A stretch of 10,778 bases of DNA from Thermoflexales bacterium. Its GTDB lineage: Bacteria > Chloroflexota > Anaerolineae > B4-G1 > SLSP01. Below, piece by piece: positions 1 through 6,397 of the stretch. Location: NCBI GenBank assembly GCA_015486785.1, contig WFQZ01000061.1:1-10778 (forward strand). The letters run 5' to 3'. A program made the position numbers and the translations under genes. A model generated the notes under the pieces. That model searched no databases and had not been told where the DNA came from. It saw only the letters and a list, made by a program, of their open reading frames with translations. Position 1 is the stretch's first letter. Every line of letters begins with the position of its first letter.

Positions 1-1
1 C

Positions 2-433
2 GGCCCCTACTGCCTCGCGCTGGCGGTCTACGAGCAAGGCAATACCGAACCCAAATTGCACTTCGTCAACAACATCATCGTCAACAACACCGCGCCGACC
101 GACACGCCCGTCCCCACGGAAGCCCCTGCCGCTGCGACCGAAGCTCCCGCCGCCGCCACCGAGGAAGCTGCACCGCTCGCTCCGACGATTGAACAACCGC
201 CCACCGCCACCCCGCGCCCCACGCCGACTTTGGGACTCACCCCCACGCCCGACCAGTCACAGAGTGAGGAGAGCGCAGTCGCGGCCTTGTTCCCGATGGA
301 GGAACTCAAGCAAACGTTTTGTGCCGGCGTCTACCTCGCCATCCTGATCTACATCCTGGGCGGATTGTACGGCGCGGTGAAGGCCGCCTTGCGTTACTAC
401 CTCCGCCAACAACACCGCAAGAGCCGTGGGTGA
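2..433 (+). CDS. C-terminal end of a membrane-anchored extracytoplasmic protein of unknown function (5' truncated)
   Basis: The reading frame is open from the left edge of the window, so the true start lies upstream; an internal TTG at 56 is unlikely to be the start. The visible product has three parts. First is a short stretch that looks like the end of a folded domain (PYCLALAVYEQGN... then VNNIIVNN). Next is a low-complexity linker of about 60 residues rich in Pro, Thr, Ala and Glu (nt 89-270), including TPTPD and an EAPAAAT duplication. Last is one hydrophobic segment (about nt 314-380, with AGVYLAILIYILGGLYGAV) followed by a basic tail ending RQQHRKSRG. A stalk, one membrane helix and a positive C-terminus suggest an outside N-domain, a membrane anchor and a tiny cytoplasmic tail. 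That topology is inferred from the positive-inside rule. The family is not recognisable from this fragment. Its stop overlaps the pth start by 8 nt. Confidence 0.75.
   Translation, partial: GPYCLALAVYEQGNTEPKLHFVNNIIVNNTAPTDTPVPTEAPAAATEAPAAATEEAAPLAPTIEQPPTATPRPTPTLGLTPTPDQSQSEESAVAALFPMEELKQTFCAGVYLAILIYILGGLYGAVKAALRYYLRQQHRKSRG
119..160 (+). repeat. Two-copy 21-bp tandem repeat encoding EAPAAAT in the stalk region
   Basis: Copies lie at 119-139 and 140-160. They differ at a few mostly third-codon positions and both encode EAPAAAT, with a degenerate third start (EEAAP) after them. The repeat is in frame with the truncated membrane protein and extends its Pro/Ala/Thr linker. The synonymous differences suggest an old duplication or selection on composition rather than a recent slippage event. 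Confidence 0.7.
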
Positions 434-1010
434 ATTCTTGTTGATTGTCGGCCTGGGCAACCCCGGCCCCCGCTACGCCCATAACCGCCACAACATCGGC
501 TTCCAAGCCCTGGAAAGTTTCGCCGCGCAGCAGCGGCTCACCTTTTCCCGCCACGAACATCACGCGCTCACCGCCCACGGTTGGCTTGAGGATCGCCGCA
601 TTATCCTGGCGCAGCCGCAAACATGGATGAACGAGAGCGGGAAATCCGTTGTCCCTCTGGCGCGATTCTACAAAGTTCCCCCTGAGCGATTGTTGATCCT
701 CCACGATGATCTTGACATCCCGCTGGGCACGCTGCGCTATCGGCAGCAAGGCAGCAGCGGTGGACATCGCGGCGTGGATTCGGTGATCCGCTTGCTGGGG
801 ACCTCGGCCTTCCCGCGCCTGCGCCTGGGCGTCGGTCGCCCGCCGGGGCGGATGGCCCCCGCCGCCTACGTGCTGCAAGACTTCTCAGACGAGGAGCAAC
901 CGCTGGTGTGGGAAGTCATCCGGATGGCGCAACGTCTGATCGCCGAGTGGGTACGCGGCGCACCTGATTTCCAACGGCCGGGAATGACGTGGCGCATCGC
1001 TGACGTGTGA
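426..1010 (+). CDS. pth: Peptidyl-tRNA hydrolase
   Basis: Cytoplasmic esterase that frees tRNA from peptidyl-tRNAs dropped by stalled ribosomes. At 194 aa it has the usual bacterial Pth length. The GTG start gives MGEFLLIVGLGNPG, matching the family N-terminus. Visible active-site elements are N12 in GLGNPG, catalytic H22 in RHNIG, N69 in TWMNESG, D94 in LHDDLD, and H114 in SGGHRG. These correspond to E. coli N10, H20, N68, D93 and H113. The oddity is R115, at a position that is Asn (N114) in E. coli Pth, where the motif reads GGHNG. The PRLRLGVGRP segment is also typical. The start overlaps the end of the upstream membrane-protein gene by 8 nt and has only a weak, close AAGAG as ribosome site (419-423), so translational coupling is likely. 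mfd follows after 7 nt. Identification is secure. Confidence 0.96.
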   Translation: MGEFLLIVGLGNPGPRYAHNRHNIGFQALESFAAQQRLTFSRHEHHALTAHGWLEDRRIILAQPQTWMNESGKSVVPLARFYKVPPERLLILHDDLDIPLGTLRYRQQGSSGGHRGVDSVIRLLGTSAFPRLRLGVGRPPGRMAPAAYVLQDFSDEEQPLVWEVIRMAQRLIAEWVRGAPDFQRPGMTWRIADV

Positions 1011-1017
1011 CCTTCCG

Positions 1018-4000
1018 ATGACCGCGCCCCTCTCCGGCCTGCTTGCCTGGATACAAGACCTGCCCGCTTACCGTGCCTTGCGCGACTCCCTGAGCCGGGG
1101 CGCGACCCTCACGGCCCCGCTTCTGCCGACGGCCCGCCCGCCGTTGATCGCCTCGCTGGGGCGCGATCTTGCCGTCCCGCTGTTGATCGTCACCGCCTCC
1201 TCCGAAGCCGCCCTCCGCTGGCGGCAGAGCTTGCGCCTGTGGCTTGACACTCGTGCGCTGTTGACCTTTCCCGCTCCGCCCACGCTGTTCTACGAACGGT
1301 CGCCCTGGCCCCCGGAGCTGCGCGGCGAGCGATTGCGCACCTTGGCCGCGCTCTACCACTACCGTATGGCCGCGTCTGCCGCCCCGCCGTTGATCATCGC
1401 TCCGGCCCGCGCCTTGATGTACCGCACCTTGCCCTATCGCCAGTACCGCAAAGCGGTGCGCAAGATTGCGGTGGGCACGACGCTCGCCCCACGCGCCTTG
1501 GCCCGCTTGCTGCGCGGCTGGGGCTACGAGGTCGCCGGCATCGTCACCCGGCCCGGACAGTTCAGCTTGCGCGGCGGCCTGCTCGACGTGTTCCCCGCGC
1601 CCCTCGCCGAATCCCAGGAAACGGCGTACCGTGTGGAGTTCTTCGGCGACGAGGTGGACACCATCCGCACCTTTGATCCCCAGACGCAGCGTTCCACCGG
1701 ACGCGCGGAGCATTTTTGGGTGTTTCCGGCCCGCGAAGCATTGCCTCAGCACGGCGAGCGGGCCTTGCCGTACCTGGAGCCGCTCCTGGCGCAGGATTTA
1801 CCGGCGGACGTGCGAGCACACCTCGCCGCCGACGCGCAAGCCTTGGCGGACGGGGCGCCTTTCCCCGCGCTGGAGTTCTACTTGCCGGCGATGTATCAGG
1901 AGCGCGGATCGCTGCTGCATCACCTCCCGCCGCGCTCGTTGATCATCGTGGTGGGCGATCTCGCCGCCCGCTGGCAGACCTTGGAAGCCTCGGCGGCGGA
2001 GCAGCGCACGGCTGCCGAATCGCCGCTCCCGCTGCCGGAGAGTGCGCCGCCGTACCTTTCGTGGGCCACGTTCCGCGCGCAGTTGGACTCGCACCAGGTG
2101 CTCACGCTGGCCGAGGCGGCTGAGTCCGTCCCCGCGCCGCTGGACGAGTGTTTTAGCGACGAGGCCCGTTTCGCCGGGCGTCTGCCGGAGGCGATGGGGC
2201 GCATCCGCCAATGGGTGGGCTTGGGCGATCAAGTCGTCGTTGCCAGCCGTCAGGCCGCGCGGCTGGCGGAATTGTGGCAATCGTTTCACCCGCCGCTGGT
2301 GCGTGCCGCCTTGGATGCGCCACCGGAGGGGCTGATCACCTTCGTGCAAGCGAGCGTCCCCGGCGGCTGGCAGTTGACCTCCAACGCGGGCACGCGCCAC
2401 TTGCTCAGCGACGAGGAGTTGTTCGGTTGGCGTCCGCCGCAACCGCGACGGCGGCCCCGGCGCACCGTCCTCCCCAAGTTCGACCCGGCCTTGTTCAAAG
2501 AGGGCGAGTACGTCGTCCACGAGGATTTCGGCGTCGGCATCTTCCGGGGGCTGGTGACCCGCGCCGTGGACGAGATTCAACGCGAGTACCTGTTGGTGGA
2601 GTATGCCGGGCGGGATCGGCTCTTCGTCCCCGTGCACCAAGCCGACCGGCTGACCCGTTACGTCGGCGCCGGCGGCGGAAGCGGCCCGTCCATCAGCCGC
2701 CTGGGGAGCACGCAATGGCAAGCGGCCAAAGAGCGTGCCCGTCAGGCGACGCAGGAGCTGGCGGCGGAGATGCTCAATCTGTACGCCGCGCGGCAGGTCG
2801 TGGAAGGATTCGCCTTCTCGCCCGATACGCCCTGGCAGCACGAGTTGGAAGCCTCGTTCCCGTATGTGGAAACGGAGGATCAGGCGCGGGCGATTGCCGC
2901 CGTCAAGGCCGATATGGAGAAGCCGCGCCCGATGGATCGCCTGATCTGCGGTGATGCCGGTTACGGCAAAACCGAAGTCGCCCTCCGCGCGGCCTTCAAG
3001 GCGGTGATGGACGGCAAACAGGTGGCGATGCTCGTGCCCACCACCATCCTGGCCGAGCAGCACTACCGCACCTTCAAAGAGCGGTTGGAGCCGTTTCCGG
3101 TGCGCGTGGAACTACTTTCGCGCTTCCGCACGCCGGCGGAACAACGCGCCGTTTTACAGGGGATGCGCGAGGGCCAGGTGGACATCGTGATCGGCACGCA
3201 CCGGCTGCTCCAAAAGGACGTGGCCTTTCACGACTTGGGGCTGGTGATTGTGGATGAGGAGCAGCGTTTCGGCGTCGTCCACAAGGAACGGCTCAAACAC
3301 TTGCGCACGCAAGTGGATGTGCTCACTTTGACCGCCACGCCCATCCCGCGCACGCTTTACCTGGCCTTGACCGGCGTGCGGGACATCAACATCATTGAGA
3401 TGCCGCCCCAAGAGCGGGTGCCGATCTCCACCTACGTGGGCAGCTACGATGCGGACATCACCCGGCGGGCGATTTTGCGCGAGTTACAGCGCAGCGGGCA
3501 GACTTTCTACGTCCATAACCGCGTCGGCTCGATTCACGATGTGGCCCTGCGGTTGCGAACGCTGGTGCCCGAAGCGCGGATCGCCGTGGCGCACGGGCAG
3601 ATGCGGGAGCACGACTTGGCCCAGGTGATGCGTCGCTTCGCCGCCGGTGAGGTGGACGTGCTGATTGCCACCACGATCATTGAGAGCGGGTTGGACTTTC
3701 CCAATGCCAACACTTTGATCGTGGAGCGGGCCGATATGTTCGGCCTGGCGCAGCTCTATCAACTGCGCGGGCGGGTGGGCCGAGGCACGCGGCGCGGTTA
3801 TGCTTACTTTTTCCACGCCCGTCGCTTGAAGCCCGAAGCCCGCGAGCGGCTGCGGGCTTTGCAGGAGACCAACAGCTTGGGCGGCGGTTTCTCGCTGGCC
3901 CTGCGTGACCTGGAACTGCGCGGGGCCGGGGAACTGCTGGGGGCGCGTCAGCACGGCAACATCGCCTCGGTGGGATTTTCGCTCTACACGCAGATGCTCA

Positions 4001-4512
4001 CCCGCGCGGTCAATGAGCTGCGGGCCAAGCGCGCCGGTCAGCCGCTGCCGCCCGCGCCGTTGAGCACTGTCACGCTGGAGTTGCCGTTGGCCGTCGGCCT
4101 GCCGACTGAGTACATCTCGGATGATCGCCTGCGGTTGCAGCTTTACCGGCGGATGGCCGAACTCACGCAGGCCGAGGAGATCGTCGACCTAGAAGCAGAG
4201 TTGCGCGACCGATTCGGGCCGCTGCCCGATCCGACGCGCAACTTGCTCTTCCAACTTCAACTCAAGCTGCTGGCGCGAGACGCCGGCGTTCCGGCGATCA
4301 CCGTGGAAAGTGGGCAGATCGTGATCCGCCCGCCGTGGCTCCAGAAGCTCTCCGCCTCGCGCCTGCTGCGGCTCAAGCACGCGCTGGGTGATCGCGCCCG
4401 CGTGGGCCGCCGTGACCTGTGGCTGTCTCTCTCCTGGGATGTATCTCGCTGGAGCGAGAACCTGCGTCAGGTGCTGTTGAGTTTGCGGCAATTTGTGACG
4501 GAGGCTCGTTAG
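1018..4512 (+). CDS. mfd: Transcription-repair coupling factor Mfd
   Basis: ATP-driven DNA translocase that pushes stalled RNA polymerase off damaged DNA and recruits UvrA. At 1164 aa it is close to E. coli Mfd (1148). A UvrB-like N-terminal module (about residues 1-370) keeps the LRGGLLDVFP and YRVEFFGDEVDTIR stretches that correspond to the UvrA-contact region. An RNA-polymerase-interaction (CarD-like) domain follows at about 493-555 (YVVHEDFGVGIF, then EYLLVEYAGRDRLFVPV). The translocase has Walker A GDAGYGKT with K651, Walker B DEEQ at 746-749, TATPIPRT, TTIIESGLDFPN and motif VI QLYQLRGRVGR (912-922), then DLELRGAGELLG. The C-terminal TRCF domain covers about 1015-1115. No good Shine-Dalgarno sequence precedes the ATG, which sits 7 nt after the pth stop, so coupled translation is likely. 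The stop codon overlaps the convergent rocD stop. All motifs appear intact. Confidence 0.97.
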   Translation: MTAPLSGLLAWIQDLPAYRALRDSLSRGATLTAPLLPTARPPLIASLGRDLAVPLLIVTASSEAALRWRQSLRLWLDTRALLTFPAPPTLFYERSPWPPELRGERLRTLAALYHYRMAASAAPPLIIAPARALMYRTLPYRQYRKAVRKIAVGTTLAPRALARLLRGWGYEVAGIVTRPGQFSLRGGLLDVFPAPLAESQETAYRVEFFGDEVDTIRTFDPQTQRSTGRAEHFWVFPAREALPQHGERALPYLEPLLAQDLPADVRAHLAADAQALADGAPFPALEFYLPAMYQERGSLLHHLPPRSLIIVVGDLAARWQTLEASAAEQRTAAESPLPLPESAPPYLSWATFRAQLDSHQVLTLAEAAESVPAPLDECFSDEARFAGRLPEAMGRIRQWVGLGDQVVVASRQAARLAELWQSFHPPLVRAALDAPPEGLITFVQASVPGGWQLTSNAGTRHLLSDEELFGWRPPQPRRRPRRTVLPKFDPALFKEGEYVVHEDFGVGIFRGLVTRAVDEIQREYLLVEYAGRDRLFVPVHQADRLTRYVGAGGGSGPSISRLGSTQWQAAKERARQATQELAAEMLNLYAARQVVEGFAFSPDTPWQHELEASFPYVETEDQARAIAAVKADMEKPRPMDRLICGDAGYGKTEVALRAAFKAVMDGKQVAMLVPTTILAEQHYRTFKERLEPFPVRVELLSRFRTPAEQRAVLQGMREGQVDIVIGTHRLLQKDVAFHDLGLVIVDEEQRFGVVHKERLKHLRTQVDVLTLTATPIPRTLYLALTGVRDINIIEMPPQERVPISTYVGSYDADITRRAILRELQRSGQTFYVHNRVGSIHDVALRLRTLVPEARIAVAHGQMREHDLAQVMRRFAAGEVDVLIATTIIESGLDFPNANTLIVERADMFGLAQLYQLRGRVGRGTRRGYAYFFHARRLKPEARERLRALQETNSLGGGFSLALRDLELRGAGELLGARQHGNIASVGFSLYTQMLTRAVNELRAKRAGQPLPPAPLSTVTLELPLAVGLPTEYISDDRLRLQLYRRMAELTQAEEIVDLEAELRDRFGPLPDPTRNLLFQLQLKLLARDAGVPAITVESGQIVIRPPWLQKLSASRLLRLKHALGDRARVGRRDLWLSLSWDVSRWSENLRQVLLSLRQFVTEAR
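4444..4459. other. Perfect inverted repeat near the 3' end of mfd (possible hairpin)
   Basis: TCTCGCT (4444-4450), GG, AGCGAGA (4453-4459) form a perfect 7-bp inverted repeat. As RNA it would most plausibly be a 6-bp stem with a TGGA-type tetraloop. It lies inside mfd codons, about 50 nt past the rocD stop for minus-strand transcripts. No T-run follows on either strand, so it is not a classical intrinsic terminator. It is the clearest stem I found near this convergent end. Confidence 0.3.
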
Positions 4513-5711
4513 TCGCTCTGCAAGACTTGGCGGATGCGCTCCAAGGCCCAGTCAAGCTCTTCTTTGGTGATGATCAGCGGCGGGGCGAAGCGGATGACAT
4601 CTCGGTGCGTCTCTTTGGCCAGGATGCCCAGCGATTGCAGTTTTTCGCAGAAGGGGCGTGCGCCGCCCACTTCCGGCTTGAGCACGACGCCGATGAACAG
4701 GCCTTTGCCGCGCACTTCCTTCACGTAGGGGCTGTCGATGGCCCGCAGTTGCTCTTGGAAATACGCGCCCAGCTCGCGGGAGCGTTCCGGCAACTTTTCC
4801 TCAACGATCACCCGCAGCGCGGCCCGTGCTACGGCGCTGGCCAGCGGGCTGCCGCCGAAGGTTGAGCCGTGGCTGCCCGGCGTGAACACGCCCAGCACCT
4901 CGCGCTTGCCCACGACGGCGGAGATGGGCATAAATCCGGCGGAAAGGGCTTTGCCGATGGTGTAAAGGTCCGGCTTCACGTCTTCCCAATCGCAGGCGAA
5001 GAGTTGCCCGGTGCGTCCCAGCCCCGTTTGGATCTCGTCGGCGATCAACAAGACGTTGTGCCGGTCGCAAATTTCCCGCACGCGGCGCATGTATCCTTCC
5101 GGCGGCACGACGACGCCCGCTTCCCCTTGGATCGGCTCGACCATGAAGGCCGCCGTGTTCGGCGTGATCGCCGCTTCCAGGGCCTCAGGATCGCCGTAGG
5201 GGATGAGTTTGTAGCCCGGCGTGAACGGCCCGAATCCTTCTTGGTAGGCCGGTTCGCTGGTGAAGCTGATGATGGTGATGGTGCGCCCGTGGAAGTTCCC
5301 CTTGCAGACGATGATCTCGGCCTGGTTTTCGGGGATGCCTTTGACCTGATAGCCCCATCGCCGCGCGGCTTTCATCGCCGTTTCCACCGCTTCCGCGCCG
5401 GAGTTCATCGGCAACATCATTTCTTGGCCGGTCAGCTCGCACAGTTCTTGGGCAAATAGCGGCGTTTGGTCGTTGCGGAACGCTCTGGAGGTGAGCGAGA
5501 GCTTTTGCGATTGCTCAAGCAGTGCTTGCCGCACTCGTGGATGGTTGTGTCCTTGGTTGAGGGCGGAATACGCGCTCAAGCAGTCCATGTACTTGTTGCC
5601 TTCCACGTCCCACACCCACACGCCTTCGCCGCGCGTCAATACCACGTCCAGCGGATGGTAGTTGTGCGCATTGTAGCGATCTTCCAACGCAATGTACTCT
5701 TGTGTCTTCAT
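4509..5711 (-). CDS. rocD: Ornithine--oxo-acid aminotransferase (ornithine delta-aminotransferase)
   Basis: PLP enzyme that moves the delta-amino group of ornithine to 2-oxoglutarate, giving glutamate semialdehyde (which cyclises to pyrroline-5-carboxylate) and glutamate. This links arginine breakdown to proline and glutamate. The product is 400 aa, a fold-type I class III aminotransferase. Visible are the PLP lysine K254 in TIGKALSAG, the cofactor-pairing D225 in LIADEIQTG, SGAEAVETA (104-112), and R374 in IRFAPPL. Y18 (AHNYHP) and Y48 (SAYSALNQGH) match human OAT Y55 and Y85 in context and in their 30-residue spacing. Those tyrosines mark ornithine use and argue against acetylornithine or GABA aminotransferase. 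The start is supported by an AAGGAG ribosome site 6 nt upstream. The gene is alone on this strand, and its stop shares 4 nt with the mfd stop region. Confidence 0.95.
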   Translation of the reverse strand: MKTQEYIALEDRYNAHNYHPLDVVLTRGEGVWVWDVEGNKYMDCLSAYSALNQGHNHPRVRQALLEQSQKLSLTSRAFRNDQTPLFAQELCELTGQEMMLPMNSGAEAVETAMKAARRWGYQVKGIPENQAEIIVCKGNFHGRTITIISFTSEPAYQEGFGPFTPGYKLIPYGDPEALEAAITPNTAAFMVEPIQGEAGVVVPPEGYMRRVREICDRHNVLLIADEIQTGLGRTGQLFACDWEDVKPDLYTIGKALSAGFMPISAVVGKREVLGVFTPGSHGSTFGGSPLASAVARAALRVIVEEKLPERSRELGAYFQEQLRAIDSPYVKEVRGKGLFIGVVLKPEVGGARPFCEKLQSLGILAKETHRDVIRFAPPLIITKEELDWALERIRQVLQSD

Positions 5712-5717
5712 ACCTGG

Positions 5718-5723
5718 CTCCTT
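5718..5723 (-). promoter_or_regulatory. Shine-Dalgarno site of rocD
   Basis: The minus strand reads AAGGAG, 6 nt before the rocD ATG at 5711-5709. It is the strongest ribosome site in the window and fixes the start codon. Confidence 0.85.
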
Positions 5724-5739
5724 AAAAGATGAGATTGGT

Positions 5740-5753
5740 AACGGCTCACCGTT
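5740..5753 (-). other. Small inverted repeat in the rocD leader
   Basis: AACGG (5740-5744), CTCA, CCGTT (5749-5753) is a perfect 5-bp inverted repeat with a 4-nt loop, inside the predicted rocD 5' leader and about 17 nt upstream of the ribosome site. It could form a short leader hairpin. A 5-bp repeat is expected by chance fairly often, so no function is claimed. Confidence 0.2.
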
Positions 5754-5777
5754 CCTCCGCGTGCCCGGCGATCCACG

Positions 5778-5793
5778 ATGAGTTGTTACTCAT
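5778..5793. promoter_or_regulatory. Candidate operator: perfect 6-bp inverted repeat at the predicted rocD transcription start
   Basis: ATGAGT (5778-5783), TGTT, ACTCAT (5788-5793) is a perfect palindrome with a 4-nt spacer. It lies immediately downstream of the predicted minus-strand -10 box (5797-5802), so it would cover the rocD start site, a usual place for repressor binding. It does not resemble the arginine-repressor box I know (CATGAATAAAAATTCA-like), so the regulator is unknown. It may instead be a chance repeat or a leader hairpin. Confidence 0.35.
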
Positions 5794-5796
5794 TTC

Positions 5797-5826
5797 ATCA
5801 TACACCCACGGCGCGAGGGCGGGCAA
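5797..5826 (-). promoter_or_regulatory. Predicted sigma-70-type promoter of rocD
   Basis: On the minus strand, TTGCCC (5826-5821, 4 of 6 match to TTGACA) and TATGAT (5802-5797, 5 of 6 match to TATAAT) are separated by 18 nt. A start near 5790 would give a leader of about 80 nt containing the two inverted repeats and the AAGGAG site. This is a prediction from hexamer matches only. Confidence 0.5.
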
Positions 5827-5892
5827 GTGATGCTTTTCCGTTTTCTGCGGCCTATGCCTCCTTATCCGGTGACTATCGCATCCTTTGGGGCA

Positions 5893-5901
5893 TGCTATAA
5901 T
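5893..5901 (+). promoter_or_regulatory. Predicted extended -10 promoter of nrdR
   Basis: TGCTATAAT (5893-5901) is an exact TGnTATAAT extended -10 element in otherwise GC-rich DNA, 34 nt before the nrdR start. A start near 5908 would leave a leader of about 28 nt. No good -35 hexamer sits at 16-18 nt, which extended -10 promoters tolerate. It probably drives nrdR and the genes after it. Confidence 0.65.
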
Positions 5902-5925
5902 TTTGCCTCGCTCAAACTTTAGCGC

Positions 5926-5930
5926 GGGAG
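5926..5930 (+). promoter_or_regulatory. Shine-Dalgarno site deciding the nrdR start
   Basis: GGGAG lies 5 nt before the ATG at 5936 but only 2 nt before the adjacent in-frame ATG at 5933, so 5936 is preferred. An upstream in-frame TTG (5885) precedes the predicted -10 box and would not be in the transcript. Confidence 0.6.
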
Positions 5931-5935
5931 TGATG

Positions 5936-6397
5936 ATGAGGTGTCCTTACTGTAATTTCGGCAAAACGCGCGTGCTCAATACCACGCACGATGTCCAAGG
6001 GAACGTGCGGCGGCGGCGTGAATGTCAGCAATGCCACCGCCGATTTTCTACCATTGAACGGGCGATTCTCACCACCCCGTTGGTCATCAAGCGGGATGGG
6101 CGGCGCGAGGAGTTTGACCCTCACAAGCTGCTTTCCGGACTGCGGATTGCCTGTTCGCGTCGCCCCATCTCCAGCGAATCGTTGGATCACATCGTGGAGC
6201 ATGTGTTGCACACCATCCGCCAGAGCGGCGAGGATGAGATTCCCAGCACGATGATCGGGGACTTGGTGATCGAGGCTCTGCGCCAGCTCGACGAGGTGGC
6301 CTACATCCGCTACGCTATCGTCTACATGGGGCTGCGCGATCTGGAAGCGGTGCGCAAGGAGATTGATCGCTTGCGGGCGCAGTCGGAGGATCGGTGA
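5936..6397 (+). CDS. nrdR: Transcriptional repressor NrdR
   Basis: Zinc-ribbon and ATP-cone repressor of ribonucleotide reductase genes; it senses ATP/dATP and binds paired NrdR boxes in nrd promoters. The product is 153 aa, the usual length. The four zinc cysteines are C3, C6, C30 and C33 (MRCPYC, then ECQQC), with the DNA-facing RRRR run just before C30. The ATP-cone starts near residue 49 (LVIKRDGRREEFDPHKL) and includes RRPISSESL and LDEVAYIRYAIVY. Small departures are FSTIE where FTTYE is common, and AIVY where ASVY is common; neither suggests loss of function. It is transcribed from its own predicted promoter and its TGA overlaps the GTG of the next gene. I saw no NrdR box in the upstream region, so autoregulation is not indicated. 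The target nrd genes are outside the window. Confidence 0.95.
   Translation: MRCPYCNFGKTRVLNTTHDVQGNVRRRRECQQCHRRFSTIERAILTTPLVIKRDGRREEFDPHKLLSGLRIACSRRPISSESLDHIVEHVLHTIRQSGEDEIPSTMIGDLVIEALRQLDEVAYIRYAIVYMGLRDLEAVRKEIDRLRAQSEDR

Noticed and set aside
1798..3063. 421-codon open frame on the minus strand inside mfd
   Set aside because: It is a shadow of intact mfd codons with low-complexity Arg/Gly/Gln composition and no motif.
4526..4545. CTTGG/CCAAG stem just past the mfd stop as an mfd terminator
   Set aside because: It is only 5 bp with a 10-nt loop and no T-run follows; it lies in rocD codons and is likely chance.
5885..5935. Upstream TTG start for nrdR, giving a 16-17 residue extension
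   Set aside because: The predicted -10 box lies within this extension, the family starts at MxCPxC, and a ribosome site fits the ATG at 5936.
5712..5935. Search of the divergent intergenic region for a riboswitch, small RNA gene, NrdR boxes or a small ORF
   Set aside because: Apart from the promoters, ribosome sites and short inverted repeats listed, I saw no conserved structure, no NrdR-box-like sequence and no plausible small gene.
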